Assembly (NCBI GenBank): GCA_031002005.1
Contig: JARYHS010008074.1
Location: 272,987,930 to 273,051,929 of the forward strand
Source: Vandiemenella viatica
Lineage: Eukaryota > Arthropoda > Insecta > Orthoptera > Morabidae
Reading direction: 5' to 3'
DNA: 64,000 nucleotides
Shown: positions 51,101-56,865 of the stretch, in pieces
Layout of the letters: every line of letters starts with the position of its first letter
Position numbering within the stretch: the first letter of the stretch is position 1
The notes under the pieces: generated by a model
The model's database searches: none
What the model was told of the DNA's origin: nothing
Seen by the model: only the letters and a program-made list of their open reading frames with translations
Program-made: the position numbers and the translations under genes

Positions 51101-51444
51101 AACACCACAGTTAATATGAAATACAATTCATTTTCCCCCTCCCCTTCTAAATGACCAAAACTTACCTCCGAAAAATGTGATGATCCATCGTCTCTTTCGA
51201 TCTCATATATCACCTTTCGATGTGAGATTGTTGAGTAATACGCTATTTTTGTGAGAGATCCACCTGCAAGGTATGATCTACATTACAGTCTTAACTTTTA
51301 TATGGACAGTTTGTTTGCAATCCTACCTTCAATATTTGTGTACTTACCAATATCTATTGCGAATCTTTTTGCATTCTTAAGATTCCCGAAAACTTCGACT
51401 GTGTCTGGAAGTTTTATGCTTTTAGGATGACTTTTTTCATCCAT
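8454..51444 (-). CDS. PANK4: PANK4-type 4'-phosphopantetheine phosphatase gene, N-terminal five exons
   Basis: Five minus-strand exons join at GT-AG sites with matching phase: 51444-51348, 51263-51166, 41131-40932, 40815-40632, 8546-8454 (672 nt, 224 codons). The product is the pantothenate-kinase-fold domain of PANK4, not of PANK1-3: it has [66 protein letters not shown] and [14 protein letters not shown] in order. In animals PANK4 is a cytosolic protein whose C-terminal DUF89 metal-dependent domain dephosphorylates 4'-phosphopantetheine and related compounds, restraining coenzyme A synthesis. That domain would lie left of the window. The start at 51444 is chosen because [13 protein letters not shown] matches the short leader of the family and has A at -3 and G at +4; an upstream in-frame ATG at about 51558 is possible. 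The Glu and Arg that mammalian PANK4 has lost appear to be present. Confidence 0.93.
8770..11750. repeat. Degenerate ~150-bp tandem repeat array inside Helitron 1
   Basis: About 19 units recur every 125-165 bp. Each has the blocks TTTTATCCGATTTYGATGGAA, GCACACATATACTTTAAAAC, AGAAAAATACTG and a C-rich tract CCCCTCTCCCCC. Units begin near 8780, 8910, 9075, 9200, 9345, 9480, 9810, 9935, 10100 and onward. Similar units continue in the next element (12560-13130 and 15880-16790). Confidence 0.8.
12111..12144. repeat. Poly(T) tract, 34 nt
   Basis: A near-pure T run inside Helitron-like element 1; probably slippage-prone and of uncertain true length. Confidence 0.7.
13195..13227 (-). ncRNA. Hammerhead-like stem-loop near PLE-1 3' end
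   Basis: Minus strand: CTGAAGAT, a perfect 6-bp stem GGCGGC/GCCGCC, then GAAAGC. The boxes CUGANGA and GAAA around a stem II match the hammerhead core, but one extra U follows the first box and no good stem I/III partner was found. It is the same module as at 2691-2720 in an unrelated PLE family, which supports functional conservation. Confidence 0.45.
13460..15750 (-). pseudogene. PLE-1 polyprotein: reverse transcriptase plus GIY-YIG endonuclease
   Basis: From 15750 downwards the frame has a basic N-terminus, then RT motifs: PADKGNATV (15000), [10 protein letters not shown] (14800), [14 protein letters not shown] (14600, catalytic Asp), [16 protein letters not shown] (14430) and, after a frameshift near 14370, [15 protein letters not shown] (14300-14350, catalytic Asp pair). 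Next come LPFLDILI and [15 protein letters not shown] (14120-14220). Two more frameshifts (about 14100 and 13870) precede the GIY-YIG domain at 13480-13780: [17 protein letters not shown] with a downstream AEHERN. The Met-Gly usual in GVAMGSPLSP is Ile-Glu here. Three frameshifts make this copy inactive. Confidence 0.9.
15748..15860. repeat. Perfect 31-bp inverted repeat with 51-nt loop at PLE-1 5' end
   Basis: Arm 1 (15748-15778, starting GTGAGAACGAAGGCTTTCAC) is the exact reverse complement of arm 2 (15830-15860). The 51-nt loop contains the 49-nt segment whose inverted copy closes the other end of the element. This fits the inverted pseudo-LTR arrangements described for PLEs. Confidence 0.9.
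17100..17805. other. No confident gene; possible LINE-derived relics
   Basis: Nothing coding can be supported. A minus-strand stretch near 17300-17440 ([13 protein letters not shown]) and plus-strand sequence at 17580-17760 vaguely resemble decayed retroelement sequence, but the match is too weak to call. Confidence 0.3.
17806..18037 (-). repeat. tRNA-derived SINE, diverged copy
   Basis: The minus strand has CTGGCCTCACATTCGGGAGG, then a B box (GGTCAAATCCCC) and the family body (CCAGATTTGGGTTTT, CAAATCATTCCAGG) in the same order as the copies at 1523-1770 and 62062-62280, but with many substitutions. AAGTGGT borders both sides (17799-17805 and 18038-18044), a possible short target duplication. 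Confidence 0.75.
18160..18345 (+). pseudogene. LINE endonuclease (EEP family) fragment
   Basis: The plus strand reads [17 protein letters not shown] and, after a stop, [16 protein letters not shown]. The apurinic-like endonuclease of non-LTR retrotransposons has MGD(F/W)N at its catalytic core and a downstream LIIxNTxF...YTW block, so this is a decayed piece of one. It may belong to the same family as 5629-6030 and 41640-42720. Confidence 0.65.
18940..19455. repeat. Interspersed repeat with a series of constant-loop hairpins
   Basis: Successive hairpins occur at 18943-18980, 19008-19026 (weak), 19053-19081, 19127-19155 and 19171-19207. The first four have different stems but 9-nt loops of one type: TGTAGGGGG, TGTAGAGGG, TGTAAAGAG, TGTAAAATG. 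The third has a perfect 10-bp stem TCTGGTTGGC/GCCAACCAGA. A related copy with target duplication is at 29466-29626. The segment to 19455 continues as non-coding sequence of the same repeat. The family is not identified. Confidence 0.7.
19460..19708. mobile_element. Partial MITE, right-hand part (copy 2)
   Basis: From CATTTTGTACTGTTTTCTC to the terminal GCACGGTCCC it matches the complete MITE at 39223-39613 almost base for base, including the C-rich stretch and GACCGAGCCAAGTAGTTTG. The left part, with its inverted repeat, is missing. It is followed by TAA, similar to the TTA target site of the complete copy. Confidence 0.8.
19843..20034 (+). CDS. Unrecognised small acidic open frame
   Basis: The frame encodes 63 residues with an acidic C-terminus rich in Glu, Asp, Thr and Ser. 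Nothing identifies a family. It sits between a MITE and a PLE fragment, so it may be the tail of a transposase or domesticated gene whose other parts are lost, or chance. No splice sites or promoter were recognised. Confidence 0.2.
   Translation: MHSVYFAHNLKLQSQNLLRTIQEQPVKENLTISEVMDLEETEEETENSDTDRTSECGTDIEDE
20280..20752 (-). pseudogene. PLE fragment (family of 23041-23945), cut by the gap
   Basis: The minus strand, reading from the gap, gives [36 protein letters not shown] and [19 protein letters not shown], the PLE RT C-terminus. It is about 90-95% identical by eye to the plus-strand copy at 23160-23550, lacks 15 nt present there, and then diverges. It carries nonsense codons, one of which (TGA before QLPFLDV) is also in the other copy. 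Confidence 0.85.
20753..21752. other. Assembly gap, exactly 1000 N
   Basis: The run of 1000 N has the length of a conventional placeholder, so the true size is unknown. Any frame reported across it is meaningless. The gap breaks two retroelements, consistent with repeat-caused assembly failure. Confidence 0.98.
21753..22720 (-). pseudogene. LINE ORF1, gag-like nucleic-acid-binding protein with zinc knuckles
   Basis: The N-terminus (about 22720-22590) reads [17 protein letters not shown] and [14 protein letters not shown]; an 18-base G run at 22567-22584 then breaks the frame. From 22537 the main frame has [40 protein letters not shown] and CCHC zinc knuckles [30 protein letters not shown] and [15 protein letters not shown]. 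This is the ORF1 layout of I-factor-type elements, where the protein packages the LINE RNA. It continues into the gap. The homopolymer may be a sequencing error. Confidence 0.85.
21753..23040 (-). mobile_element. I-clade-like LINE, 5' UTR and ORF1, inserted in a PLE
   Basis: The minus strand starts at 23040 with a GC-rich 5' UTR (GGCGTCCCCGCAGGGGCC), followed by ORF1 and then the gap. The PLE coding sequence resumes at 23041, so this LINE inserted into that PLE. ORF2 (endonuclease and RT) would lie in or beyond the gap. A full 5' UTR is unusual for LINE copies and suggests a full-length insertion. Confidence 0.8.
23041..23945 (+). pseudogene. PLE reverse transcriptase C-terminus and GIY-YIG domain
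   Basis: It starts inside the RT at [20 protein letters not shown], then [14 protein letters not shown] (catalytic Asp pair, 23160-23200), [10 protein letters not shown], a [32 protein letters not shown], a linker, and after frame changes the GIY-YIG core [20 protein letters not shown] (23757-23820) with [10 protein letters not shown]. The end after WHAAK is truncated. The 5' half was separated by the LINE insertion at 23040. Several stops make it inactive. Confidence 0.85.
23950..26019. other. PANK4 intron 4 sequence with no recognised feature
   Basis: No transposase, RT, tRNA-like box or plausible exon was found. A C run lies at about 25246-25254. Short open frames here look like chance. 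Confidence 0.5.
26380..27988 (+). mobile_element. Helitron with helicase C-terminal fragment
   Basis: The element begins TCTTATATATATAAAAATC after A and ends CCGGGTCAGCTAG before T, exactly the A|TC...CTAG|T form of Helitrons. Only the end of the Pif1-type helicase is kept (27090-27713); the Rep nuclease and most helicase motifs are missing. Its ends resemble those of elements 1 and 2 (8587-17096), so it represents the coding relative of those non-autonomous copies. Confidence 0.88.
27090..27713 (+). pseudogene. Helitron Pif1-like helicase, C-terminal part
   Basis: The frame gives [19 protein letters not shown] (27122-27180), a short lesion, then [67 protein letters not shown] and CFSHGQL, in the order of Helitron helicases. 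The SQGQSLE segment normally after MTINK, part of the conserved helicase motif, is deleted. Rolling-circle transposition needs this helicase together with a HUH nuclease, so the copy is inactive. Confidence 0.88.
28075..30390 (+). pseudogene. hAT transposase of ZMYM1/DUF4371 type, decayed
   Basis: Scattered pieces in order: [20 protein letters not shown] (28100), [17 protein letters not shown] (28470), [10 protein letters not shown] (29000), [15 protein letters not shown] sequence typical of the catalytic region (29115-29150), [21 protein letters not shown] sequence (29670), and the C-terminal hAT dimerisation block [20 protein letters not shown] followed by ERSFSK and LIKTYLR (30255-30370). 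Many stops and frameshifts are present and a SINE sits at 29466-29626. Catalytic acidic residues cannot be assigned with confidence. Confidence 0.8.
29466..29626 (+). repeat. Short interspersed element with long constant-loop hairpin
   Basis: TTATTCAGTTGC flanks the insert on both sides (29454-29465 and 29627-29638), so the boundaries are exact. The insert starts with TGTTGTTTTTAGGGTTTTAG and holds a hairpin at 29560-29598 with a 15-bp stem (one mismatch) and the loop TGTAAAGGG. It shares this hairpin with the repeat at 18940-19455. There is no coding capacity and no clear pol III box. Confidence 0.8.
30515..30755 (+). repeat. RTE-like LINE or SINE 3' tail
   Basis: The segment runs through AGCCATTCAGCCGTTTTGAC and CAAGCAAACAAACTTTTAC to ATAATATTAGTATGAT, the characteristic 3' end of RTE-type retroelements and their SINEs in many animals. 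No coding part remains. The left limit is approximate. Confidence 0.6.
33066..34848 (+). mobile_element. piggyBac element with TTAA target sites
   Basis: The termini are CCCTTTGACTGCTG and its reverse complement CAGCAGTCAAAGGG, each bordered by TTAA (33062-33065 and 34849-34852), the signature of piggyBac. Three subterminal repeats of GAGTGYTGATGACGRRTATAGCCGC type lie at about 33116-33230 near the left end. At 1.8 kb it is shortened. GC-rich ends contrast with the AT-rich interior. Confidence 0.9.
33440..34030 (+). pseudogene. piggyBac transposase relic
   Basis: An acidic N-terminus [20 protein letters not shown] starts at 33440 and stops soon. Further on, [40 protein letters not shown] and LLMPSVKKN (33740-33945) match the start of the DDE_Tnp_1_7 transposase domain. 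The catalytic region is absent. Confidence 0.8.
35871..39219. other. PANK4 intron 4, mostly featureless
   Basis: No coding sequence was recognised. The stretch at about 36640-36860 resembles a PLE terminal region on the minus strand, with GATAGGGATAATAACTCATC, CGACAGATGAAGG and ACTCATGTGGGTAGGAG, parallel to the end of the PLE at 57541-57680; it is probably a worn remnant. Poly(T) and mononucleotide runs are frequent. Confidence 0.45.
39223..39613. mobile_element. Complete MITE with TTA target duplication (copy 1)
   Basis: The left terminus GGGAGCGTGCATAAACCACG and right terminus (reverse complement GGGACCGTGCACAAACTACG) form inverted repeats, flanked by TTA on both sides (39220-39222 and 39614-39616). 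Three-base TTA sites suggest mobilisation by a PIF/Harbinger-type transposase. The body has C runs of 10-15 nt and a T-rich centre and no coding capacity. A partial relative lies at 19460-19708. Confidence 0.85.
40632..40815 (-). CDS. PANK4: PANK4 exon 4
   Basis: The 184-nt exon encodes [18 protein letters not shown] through [15 protein letters not shown]. The acceptor TTGTTAG gives the correct phase with exon 3; the alternative AG two bases later would create a stop. The donor is AAA|GTAAGT. The Glu in DEMSCL aligns with the catalytic Glu of active pantothenate kinases (DELDCL in PANK3), which is Val in human PANK4. Confidence 0.95.
40932..41131 (-). CDS. PANK4: PANK4 exon 3
   Basis: The acceptor is TTTTTGCTTCAG and the donor TC|GTAAGT. 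The 200 nt encode [19 protein letters not shown] and on to [19 protein letters not shown], including the glycine-rich TGGG phosphate-binding loop. The exon ends two bases into a Ser codon completed by exon 4. The intron upstream of it is 10.0 kb long. Confidence 0.95.
41640..42720 (-). pseudogene. LINE reverse transcriptase and C-terminus, decayed
   Basis: On the minus strand from about 42660 it reads [20 protein letters not shown] and [12 protein letters not shown], the RT block with catalytic Asp (FVDLEKAFDNV in active elements), then ILYNLYRN and [12 protein letters not shown]. The C-terminal part ends near 41650 and matches the LINE at 5629-6030 (YRRILK, LVEGTVE). Many stops are present. 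It lies inside PANK4 intron 2. Confidence 0.75.
43790..44706 (+). pseudogene. CR1/Jockey-type LINE reverse transcriptase, C-terminal half
   Basis: Early pieces give [11 protein letters not shown] and [11 protein letters not shown] (43840-43925, catalytic FADD). From 44149 an open frame of 185 codons covers [60 protein letters not shown] and [17 protein letters not shown], the conserved post-RT region of CR1/Jockey elements. It ends at TAA 44704-44706, followed by a tail to about 44850 with AAT repeats. The N-terminal half is missing and the RT part is frameshifted. Confidence 0.85.
44860..46025. other. PANK4 intron 2 sequence with no recognised feature
   Basis: No exon, repeat end or coding homology could be identified on either strand. 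Confidence 0.45.
46027..47000 (-). mobile_element. Decayed Helitron with helicase Walker A region
   Basis: The minus-strand 3' end reads CGGTCAGGTCAACTAG then T, a Helitron terminus. The frame 46750-46424 matches the Pif1-like helicase around Walker [17 protein letters not shown] stands where active copies have DAPGGTGKTFLI, then [55 protein letters not shown] (the Walker B DE is degraded to NE). Loss of the GKT lysine and the Asp shows it is dead. The upstream limit is approximate. Confidence 0.8.
47001..48515. other. PANK4 intron 2 sequence with no recognised feature
   Basis: Open frames at 48195-48485 and 48068-48337 overlap in opposite directions and have no recognised family. No repeat boundary was found. 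Confidence 0.4.
48520..49250 (-). pseudogene. PLE GIY-YIG region (family related to 57.9-61.3 kb)
   Basis: The minus strand reads [20 protein letters not shown], then [28 protein letters not shown], the Cys-rich [20 protein letters not shown] and [16 protein letters not shown], then [20 protein letters not shown] and MNGHRQTVF, ending SSELRRW. It is about 60-65% similar by eye to the family Y proteins. In the GIY-YIG core the expected Y-I-G is W-I-R, so the nuclease motif is damaged. Nonsense codons lie at the 5' side. Confidence 0.8.
49260..50224. other. PANK4 intron 2 sequence with no recognised feature
   Basis: No coding or repeat structure was recognised apart from short C-rich tracts at about 50090. 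Confidence 0.4.
50227..51077. mobile_element. TIR element with ~85-bp inverted ends and TA target site
   Basis: The left end GATCGCGATACCGCTGCAAC and the reverse complement of the right end GATCGCGATACCACTACAAC continue matching for about 85 bp, through GATGTAAACACTTCCGGATG. TA borders both sides (50225-50226, 51078-51079). The interior holds a ~91-bp repeated unit starting GCAGCCTGGACCACACTGAA (50461) and GCAGTCTGTATCATAGTGAA (50552) and no coding frame. It is probably a Tc1/mariner-type non-autonomous element in PANK4 intron 2, 90 bp from exon 2. Confidence 0.8.
51166..51263 (-). CDS. PANK4: PANK4 exon 2
   Basis: The acceptor TTGCAG precedes the exon and GTAAGT follows it. The 98 nt complete the split Gly codon and encode [18 protein letters not shown] and a charged stretch ending SSHFSE. 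It is separated from exon 1 by only 84 bp. It matches the GGSLTKLAYYS block of PANK4 proteins. It is too short to stand out as an open frame on its own. Confidence 0.92.
51348..51444 (-). CDS. PANK4: PANK4 exon 1 (coding part)
   Basis: It encodes about 32 residues ending [13 protein letters not shown], the first phosphate-binding strand of the ASKHA-type kinase fold. The donor is G|GTAAGTA and the exon ends one base into the Gly codon. The preceding 123 nt of open frame show no conservation I can recognise and are taken as 5' UTR. Confidence 0.9.
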
Positions 51445-52535
51445 TTGTGTCAGCAGAGGTGGTACAGACAACCTAGAAGATTGTTTTTTCCATAAATCTC
51501 TCACAGCAAATGTTCCTCCTTGCCTGATAAGAAATTTGAGAGAATTGTCCACATACATAGATCTCAATTTGCGCTCATCTCAGCGAGTCTGCACAAAGAT
51601 ACAATGGATTGAAAAAAAAAAAAAAGTGTTGACTGTACTTTATTACTTTGTCCAGAGACAAGTAATTTTGCCTTCCTAGTTTCTATGGTTTCTACAAAGA
51701 TTATAACATCCAAATAAACGATAGTCTTTCCTACTACAACCATGGAGGAAGGAATAATATGGAGACGACGCAAGAGACCTTTACAACGTATGGGAGTGAA
51801 GCAGGCCGGCGGAGGAGTGGGGGGCATGGTCGGAGTGGTGGGGGCTTGACCGCTTCCCAACAAACACGGGGAATATGTACAAACACCTCAAGGGGACTCT
51901 AGGATAAACGTGATGCCGCAATCTGGTGATGGATTATTATGTAACTCGATGAGACAAATAAAAAATGAAGAATAAATTTTTTTGATATTCTGCTTAGTTT
52001 TCGAGATATTCTGTCCCAAATGTGAAATGGTTTTGGTTGAAATTCAGAAGAAACAATTGGTTAAAGTCAAATTTGATGATGGATTCTTATTTAAAAAGAC
52101 GAGACAAATGAAAAATAAAGAATAAAAATTTTCGATATCTCCCCTAGTTCTATAGATATAATGTATCAAAAGTGAGGTTTCTCGAGTTGAAATGGAGAAA
52201 ATTTTTTTTCGCAAAAGTCAAATTTAATGATCGATTCTTATGTAACACGACGAGACAAATCGAAAATAAAGAATAAAAGTTTTCGATATCTTGCTTAGTT
52301 TTCGGGATATACTGGGAAAATCGCAATGTTGGGAAGCGCAATACCGCTGCTGCCACCATGCGGGAGAGTTTAGAGCCTGCTTCACCGATTCAACGTCACT
52401 TCTCCTCCATATATTTCCTTCCTCCATGATTGTCTCTGGCTGAGTGTTCAGTGCATGGTTCAGTGTTGCTTGCATGTAATGTTGGTATCTATGGATTTAG
52501 TGAGGAATTAGTTGCACGTGGCGGAGTGATCAAAT
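51445..52535. promoter_or_regulatory. Shared intergenic region between divergent PANK4 and RRS1
   Basis: The start codons of PANK4 (minus, 51444) and RRS1 (plus, 52536) lie 1.1 kb apart, so both promoters must lie here unless non-coding first exons exist elsewhere. No TATA box was evident. An inverted-repeat element (51741-52428) fills most of it, leaving about 300 bp next to PANK4 and 107 bp next to RRS1. Coregulation is inference. Confidence 0.55.
51741..52428. mobile_element. Foldback/MITE-like element with ~100-120-bp inverted arms and three internal tandem units
   Basis: The left arm (51741-51862) starts CATGGAGGAAGGAATAATAT and ends CGCTTCCCAACA; the right arm in reverse complement (52428-52327) starts CATGGAGGAAGGAAATATAT and ends the same. 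Between them three ~150-bp direct repeats begin near 51926, 52076 and 52227, each with GAGACAAAT, AAAGAATAAA and a CTTAGTTTTCGAGATAT-like block. A third copy of the arm tip appears at 63935-63965. No coding frame is supported. Confidence 0.7.
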
Positions 52536-52684
52536 ATGAATATTGTGACGGAAGTATTGGATAAAGTAGCGAAACGAGCAGAGAGGTTCAAGTCTACTGA
52601 TGTCGAGAAACACTTGGAATTGAATTACGATCTGGGCACACTGCTAGCTGTCGATTCTAATGAAATCGATTTGAAGAAGCTCAG
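52536..52684 (+). CDS. RRS1: RRS1 ribosome biogenesis regulatory protein, first coding exon
   Basis: RRS1 is a nucleolar factor that with Rpf2 brings the 5S RNP into the pre-60S ribosomal particle. The exon starts at ATG 52536 (context CAAATATGA) and encodes 49 complete codons: an amphipathic N-terminus, then VEKHLELNYDLGTLLAVDSN, matching the RRS1 signature (VHKELELEFDLGNLLASD in human), then EIDLKKL. It ends at the donor AG|GTGAGA, two bases into a codon. The following block DNTQLLIN was not found in the window, so the second exon is beyond 64 kb or was missed. It is divergent to PANK4. Confidence 0.85.
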
Positions 52685-55600
52685 GTGAGAACTAAGCAGC
52701 CTAAACCATTTGAGGAAAATGCACGGTTAATTCTGGAACATGTATCGGAATTTTACTTGGTGATGATGCAAAGAATTAGGTTTAGTACAGGTGCCAGACA
52801 ATTCGCATCACCTCTCTCTGAAAATGTCTGGCGGTGCAATATGGGCATAAAGAGAATAACTAATTTTAAATTTGTCCCACATGTTTCTGAGTACATACCT
52901 TTCAAGAAAAATTGTACATGAAAGCAGGAAAATAATAATAACCTTAGCGGTAACGTCACGTGAAATTCGCGGTATGATATAGCGTTAGCAGCACTGCTCG
53001 GCCGTCACTTCTAAACATATGTTTGACGACCACGATAGTATCTGCACAACGAATGTAAAATCGTTTGACAAGTTGGAATTACTGGAGATAATGATTCCAC
53101 TAGGAGTCTGCGTCATAATACTGTTGGAAATACTTTCCGAAGTACATTCAACCCTGTTATATTGGTCTAGGGTGTATTCCAACTTAATTTCTGCTTGAAA
53201 AGAATGGTCCAGGCTGCATGAAAATAAAAAGTCTTGTCATATTACTGCAGTATTCAAACGCAAGCCATTGTTTGTCTTCCTGATATCATGTGAATGTATT
53301 TCTTTCATGAGGTAATGCAATACTACATTGGTTAATTTTACCATTGCCTAGTGCTCAATGAAACAGTGTGCTAATTGTAGTGTGTTCTTTATCATTCTGG
53401 TGCAGGCTGCAGTACAACCTAACAACAACAGTATATTGGTGCCTGAAAATCTAGCAAGCTTAATTTTTAATGAAACTAAACTCCTCACACCTTATGTTGC
53501 AGCAGTTGTGGCCATTTGAAACTTTATTCAAATGCACTATATCAACTACCGGCAATAGTGCAATCACTCGGACTCATCAAGGAATTGTCGTTTTGGTCTG
53601 AAAACTGTTGCACATGTTCGTTTGGTGATACTATTTAATATATGTTGCTCTTGGAGGTGTAAAATGTATAGATACCTCACAAACTTCACTCGAAAAGTGC
53701 TGTAATGCGAGCGACTGGGAGAAGCCTTATAGCGAAGTATAATGACCATGCACACATTCTTTGAATGATATTATTTGGGAATATGTTGTTATAAAAGTAT
53801 AAATATGGAAAAGATTACACACACACAAAAAAAAAAACTTTGAACCATTAGCAAACTTTGGTTGCCTCATTTACGTACTCGTACGAGACGTCCAATGATA
53901 ACTCGTACATCATCAAGAAACATATCCGCATGTTATTTCCAAGATGTTAATATTCTACGGCATTTTTCAAAGTAGGTTGCAGCAATATTAATGTAGCTTA
54001 TGTTTAAGTAGAAAGTGCGGCAATATGCTTGTTCCAGTATTAGGTCGAAGGAATTTATCTTTTATAGTTGAAATGTAGCCTGTACCAAAATGGCGTTTGG
54101 TTGTTGTTTTTATAGCATAATTGGCCAGAAATTTGGATTTATTAAACATTTATCATGATTTTCAAGCAGAATCATTAGCGGCACCTGTGGATAGGTTGGA
54201 ATGCAGCCTAGACCAAAGTGGACATAGACGCTTCCTTTTGTAGCTTAATGGACTATAAATTTTGTTTTTATAATAAAGTTGGTTTGGTTTTCATCATTGT
54301 TGGTTGGTTGTTGATGCATTTTGTTGCACGTAATAATATTATCGCTGGAAGTCGCATATGATAACAAATGGCATCCTCTCATCACTTAGTGTGTACTGTG
54401 ATAGCAGTTTTTTGTTTTTATTTTGCGTGAATTTTGTGCGCTGTACACTATCTTCATTGGTGTAATTGAAACAAATAATAAATAATATAGTCGAAGGAAC
54501 GATAGCGTTATCACTATACACGGTAATATGCTTTATCCCAGTCGCTCGCGGTGTAGCGTTACGGCACTTTTTGAGTGAAGTTTGTGAGGCATCTATACAT
54601 TTTACACCTCTAAGAGCAACATACATTAAATAGTATCACCAAATGAACATGTGCAACAGTTTTCAGACGAAAACTACAACTCCTTGATGAGTCCCAGTGA
54701 ATGCGCTATTACCCAACCACCATTTATAGTAGACAGTAGGGCTATTTTACTTAATTAGTATACATTTTGTGATTACTGCCTAAGGAACGTGTGTTACAAT
54801 CTTCAGACCACAGAGCAAAATTTAAGAAAATGAACATATTAAAGTCACAAAATATATATTTTTTACTCTTGAAATTGAGGTCTATGAGCGAATGCGATTC
54901 TGCTACAATACCTTGCAGCATACGTTTAGTCTGTTTTTAGGCTGGCCATTCCAGTCAGTACTCCAAAGAGACTAGCAGCAGCATATGATTTTCGAATATT
55001 CAGAGACTGGCAATTGGCGATGAAACAAGAAGGTAACAAAAGTGGATTGACATGTGTGGAGAATGCAGCCTGGATCACAGTAAAACATAGCCATAGAACA
55101 TGAAATTGCGAAAGCCATATTTGCAAGTCCTATCTGCCAAGGCTACATTACAACCTAAACAACAAAAACTGCGTTTATATTATTCCTTTGTTTATGGCCA
55201 CCTAGATTGTGAACAAGCACAGTATTTGTCTCTGGAGTACAGTCCGGAATGCCTGGCATAAAAATCGTCCAGATGTATGCTGCAAGATAGCCACAACATT
55301 CTTCCATGTTGATTGTCATCATAATAATACTGCAGTAATCAATCAAGGCATTTTGTTTTCAGGCAGTATTAGGTTGTAATACACCCTGTACCAGCTTGAT
55401 ACTATTAGAACTACTTTCTAGTGGTGTCTTGTTTGACTATTGCAGTATTATGGTATTTTCTTCCTGAAGTAATTCTAGTGATGTCTTGTGTTTGACTATG
55501 GCTTTTTTGCCGATGCAAATTCCTCATGGAATCGTGATGTCCAGTGATCCTGAAATATTAATAGTTTCATGCATGTCATTAAGTAAAAAAATGTGCGTAA

Positions 55601-56330
55601 TGTATTTTAAGGTAAGTGCACTCTTGGGCGGAGCAGGCCCCATCACAGAAATGTCGACAATCGTTTACATATATTCTTATGGCGTAATACACACTACAGG
55701 CAAGTCTATTCATGGTGGATCGCATCGGGCTGCGTTTTTGGATTAGTTCATTGGATATTTTTCCACCTGATGGTTTTTGCCACAACCTAGTGTGTGGTAG
55801 GAGTTGCACGAGAACTAACTGATTCTTGTATCTTGAAGTAGCTCCTCTTATAATGTGTCAATTTTCAGTGCAGGAGTTATTGCATTGAAAACCGATGGGA
55901 ATGACAGTAAAAATGAGACTAACTGCATCTTGATCTGTGTGTTGCAGCATTTTCGTTCAATGTGGTCCAGCCTGCCCAAGATGTGTTTATCTTAGGAATA
56001 AATCGTGCACACTTCTTTTTTAAAAAAAAAAAAAAGGGGGGGGAGATGCCTGGTATGTTAATTCGGTGACTGTAAAATAAGAATGGAGTAAGAAGGACTT
56101 GTGATATTCGCTTGAAATTTACCACATATGTTCCTGTGGTCATACTTTTCGAGAAAAAGTGTACATGAAAGCGAAATCACACTTACTTTAGACGTGAAGC
56201 CAAATGGAAGTTACGAATTAACGCTACAGAAAATCACCATATCACTTCATATTGTCGCACCAAAGAGAATGCGCAATCTGGAGGAAAGACTGTAGAATCA
56301 CTAGCAACTATTATCAACTAGCTTCGAGCC
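52685..56330. other. Putative RRS1 intron 1, rich in degenerate repeats
   Basis: No exon was recognised. The region contains the 53550/54536 inverted repeat, most copies of the dispersed 24-nt motif, and a direct repeat: 52850-52950 and 56110-56200 both have TTGAAATTT-like, CACATRTTTCT and TGTACATGAAAGC blocks. It looks like a mosaic of old non-autonomous elements. Confidence 0.5.
53550..54717. repeat. Inverted repeat, ~170-180-bp arms separated by 0.8 kb
   Basis: The left arm 53550-53721 and the reverse complement of the right arm 54536-54717 share GACTCATCAAGGA, GTCTGAAAACTGTTGCACAT, GGTGATACTATTTAAT, GAGGTGTAAAATGTATAGAT, CTCACAAACTTCACTC and GCGAGCGACTGGGA, about 88-90% by eye. Two copies of the dispersed 24-nt motif lie between the arms. 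Confidence 0.8.
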
Positions 56331-56865
56331 CGTCAAAAATGATGGTATGAACGCCATATTCTGGCAGTTCTTTTTTTTTTGCAGTTGGTTAATTATACGG
56401 AATTGTCATTACATAATGCTAATTTCTTTGATTTTGTAATGTTCTAAATATTTGATTTGCTGTTCACATAGCAATACTGCAGTAACTTCTACTGAATTAA
56501 TGACGACGGAAGTATAGAACCAATAAAATTAAATACAATTAAAAACAAATTAGGATTCACGAAAACTTTTGCTGTCCATGTAATATTAGTTTTATTCCTG
56601 GTCCAGGCACAATTCAGCACGATAGGTATGGAACTACTTTCACTCGCATTAATTAATACGTTCAATAACATGGTGCTTATGAAAGCAGTTTAAATGGTTT
56701 GTAAAACTGATTTCAGAGCAAATTATGCTGCAACAAAATGTGTCAGTTACCATTCTGGTCTACTTAGCCACAACCTCCACAGCGTTACATTCGAAAATCA
56801 TAGCTTTTATTACCCTCATATGAATAACGACAGGCAGCACCAATGGTGGATGTATTATGGAAAAA

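Larger units (their letters stand above)
50461..56616. repeat. Cluster of 13 copies of a ~24-nt motif in both orientations
   Basis: The consensus is TAGGTTGNAAT followed by GCAGCCTGGACCA. Plus-strand copies: 50461, 50552, 54067, 54193, 55061, 55370. Minus-strand copies: 50636, 53162, 53205, 53398, 55135, 55962, 56599. The core GCAGCCTGGACCA is best kept at 50461, 50636 and 53205. Copies vary at several positions, so they are old or under loose constraint. Confidence 0.65.

Noticed and set aside
52685..52921. Frame following the RRS1 donor as a read-through exon
   Set aside because: It shows none of the expected RRS1 sequence, starts at a good GTGAGA donor, and resembles repeat sequence found again near 56110.
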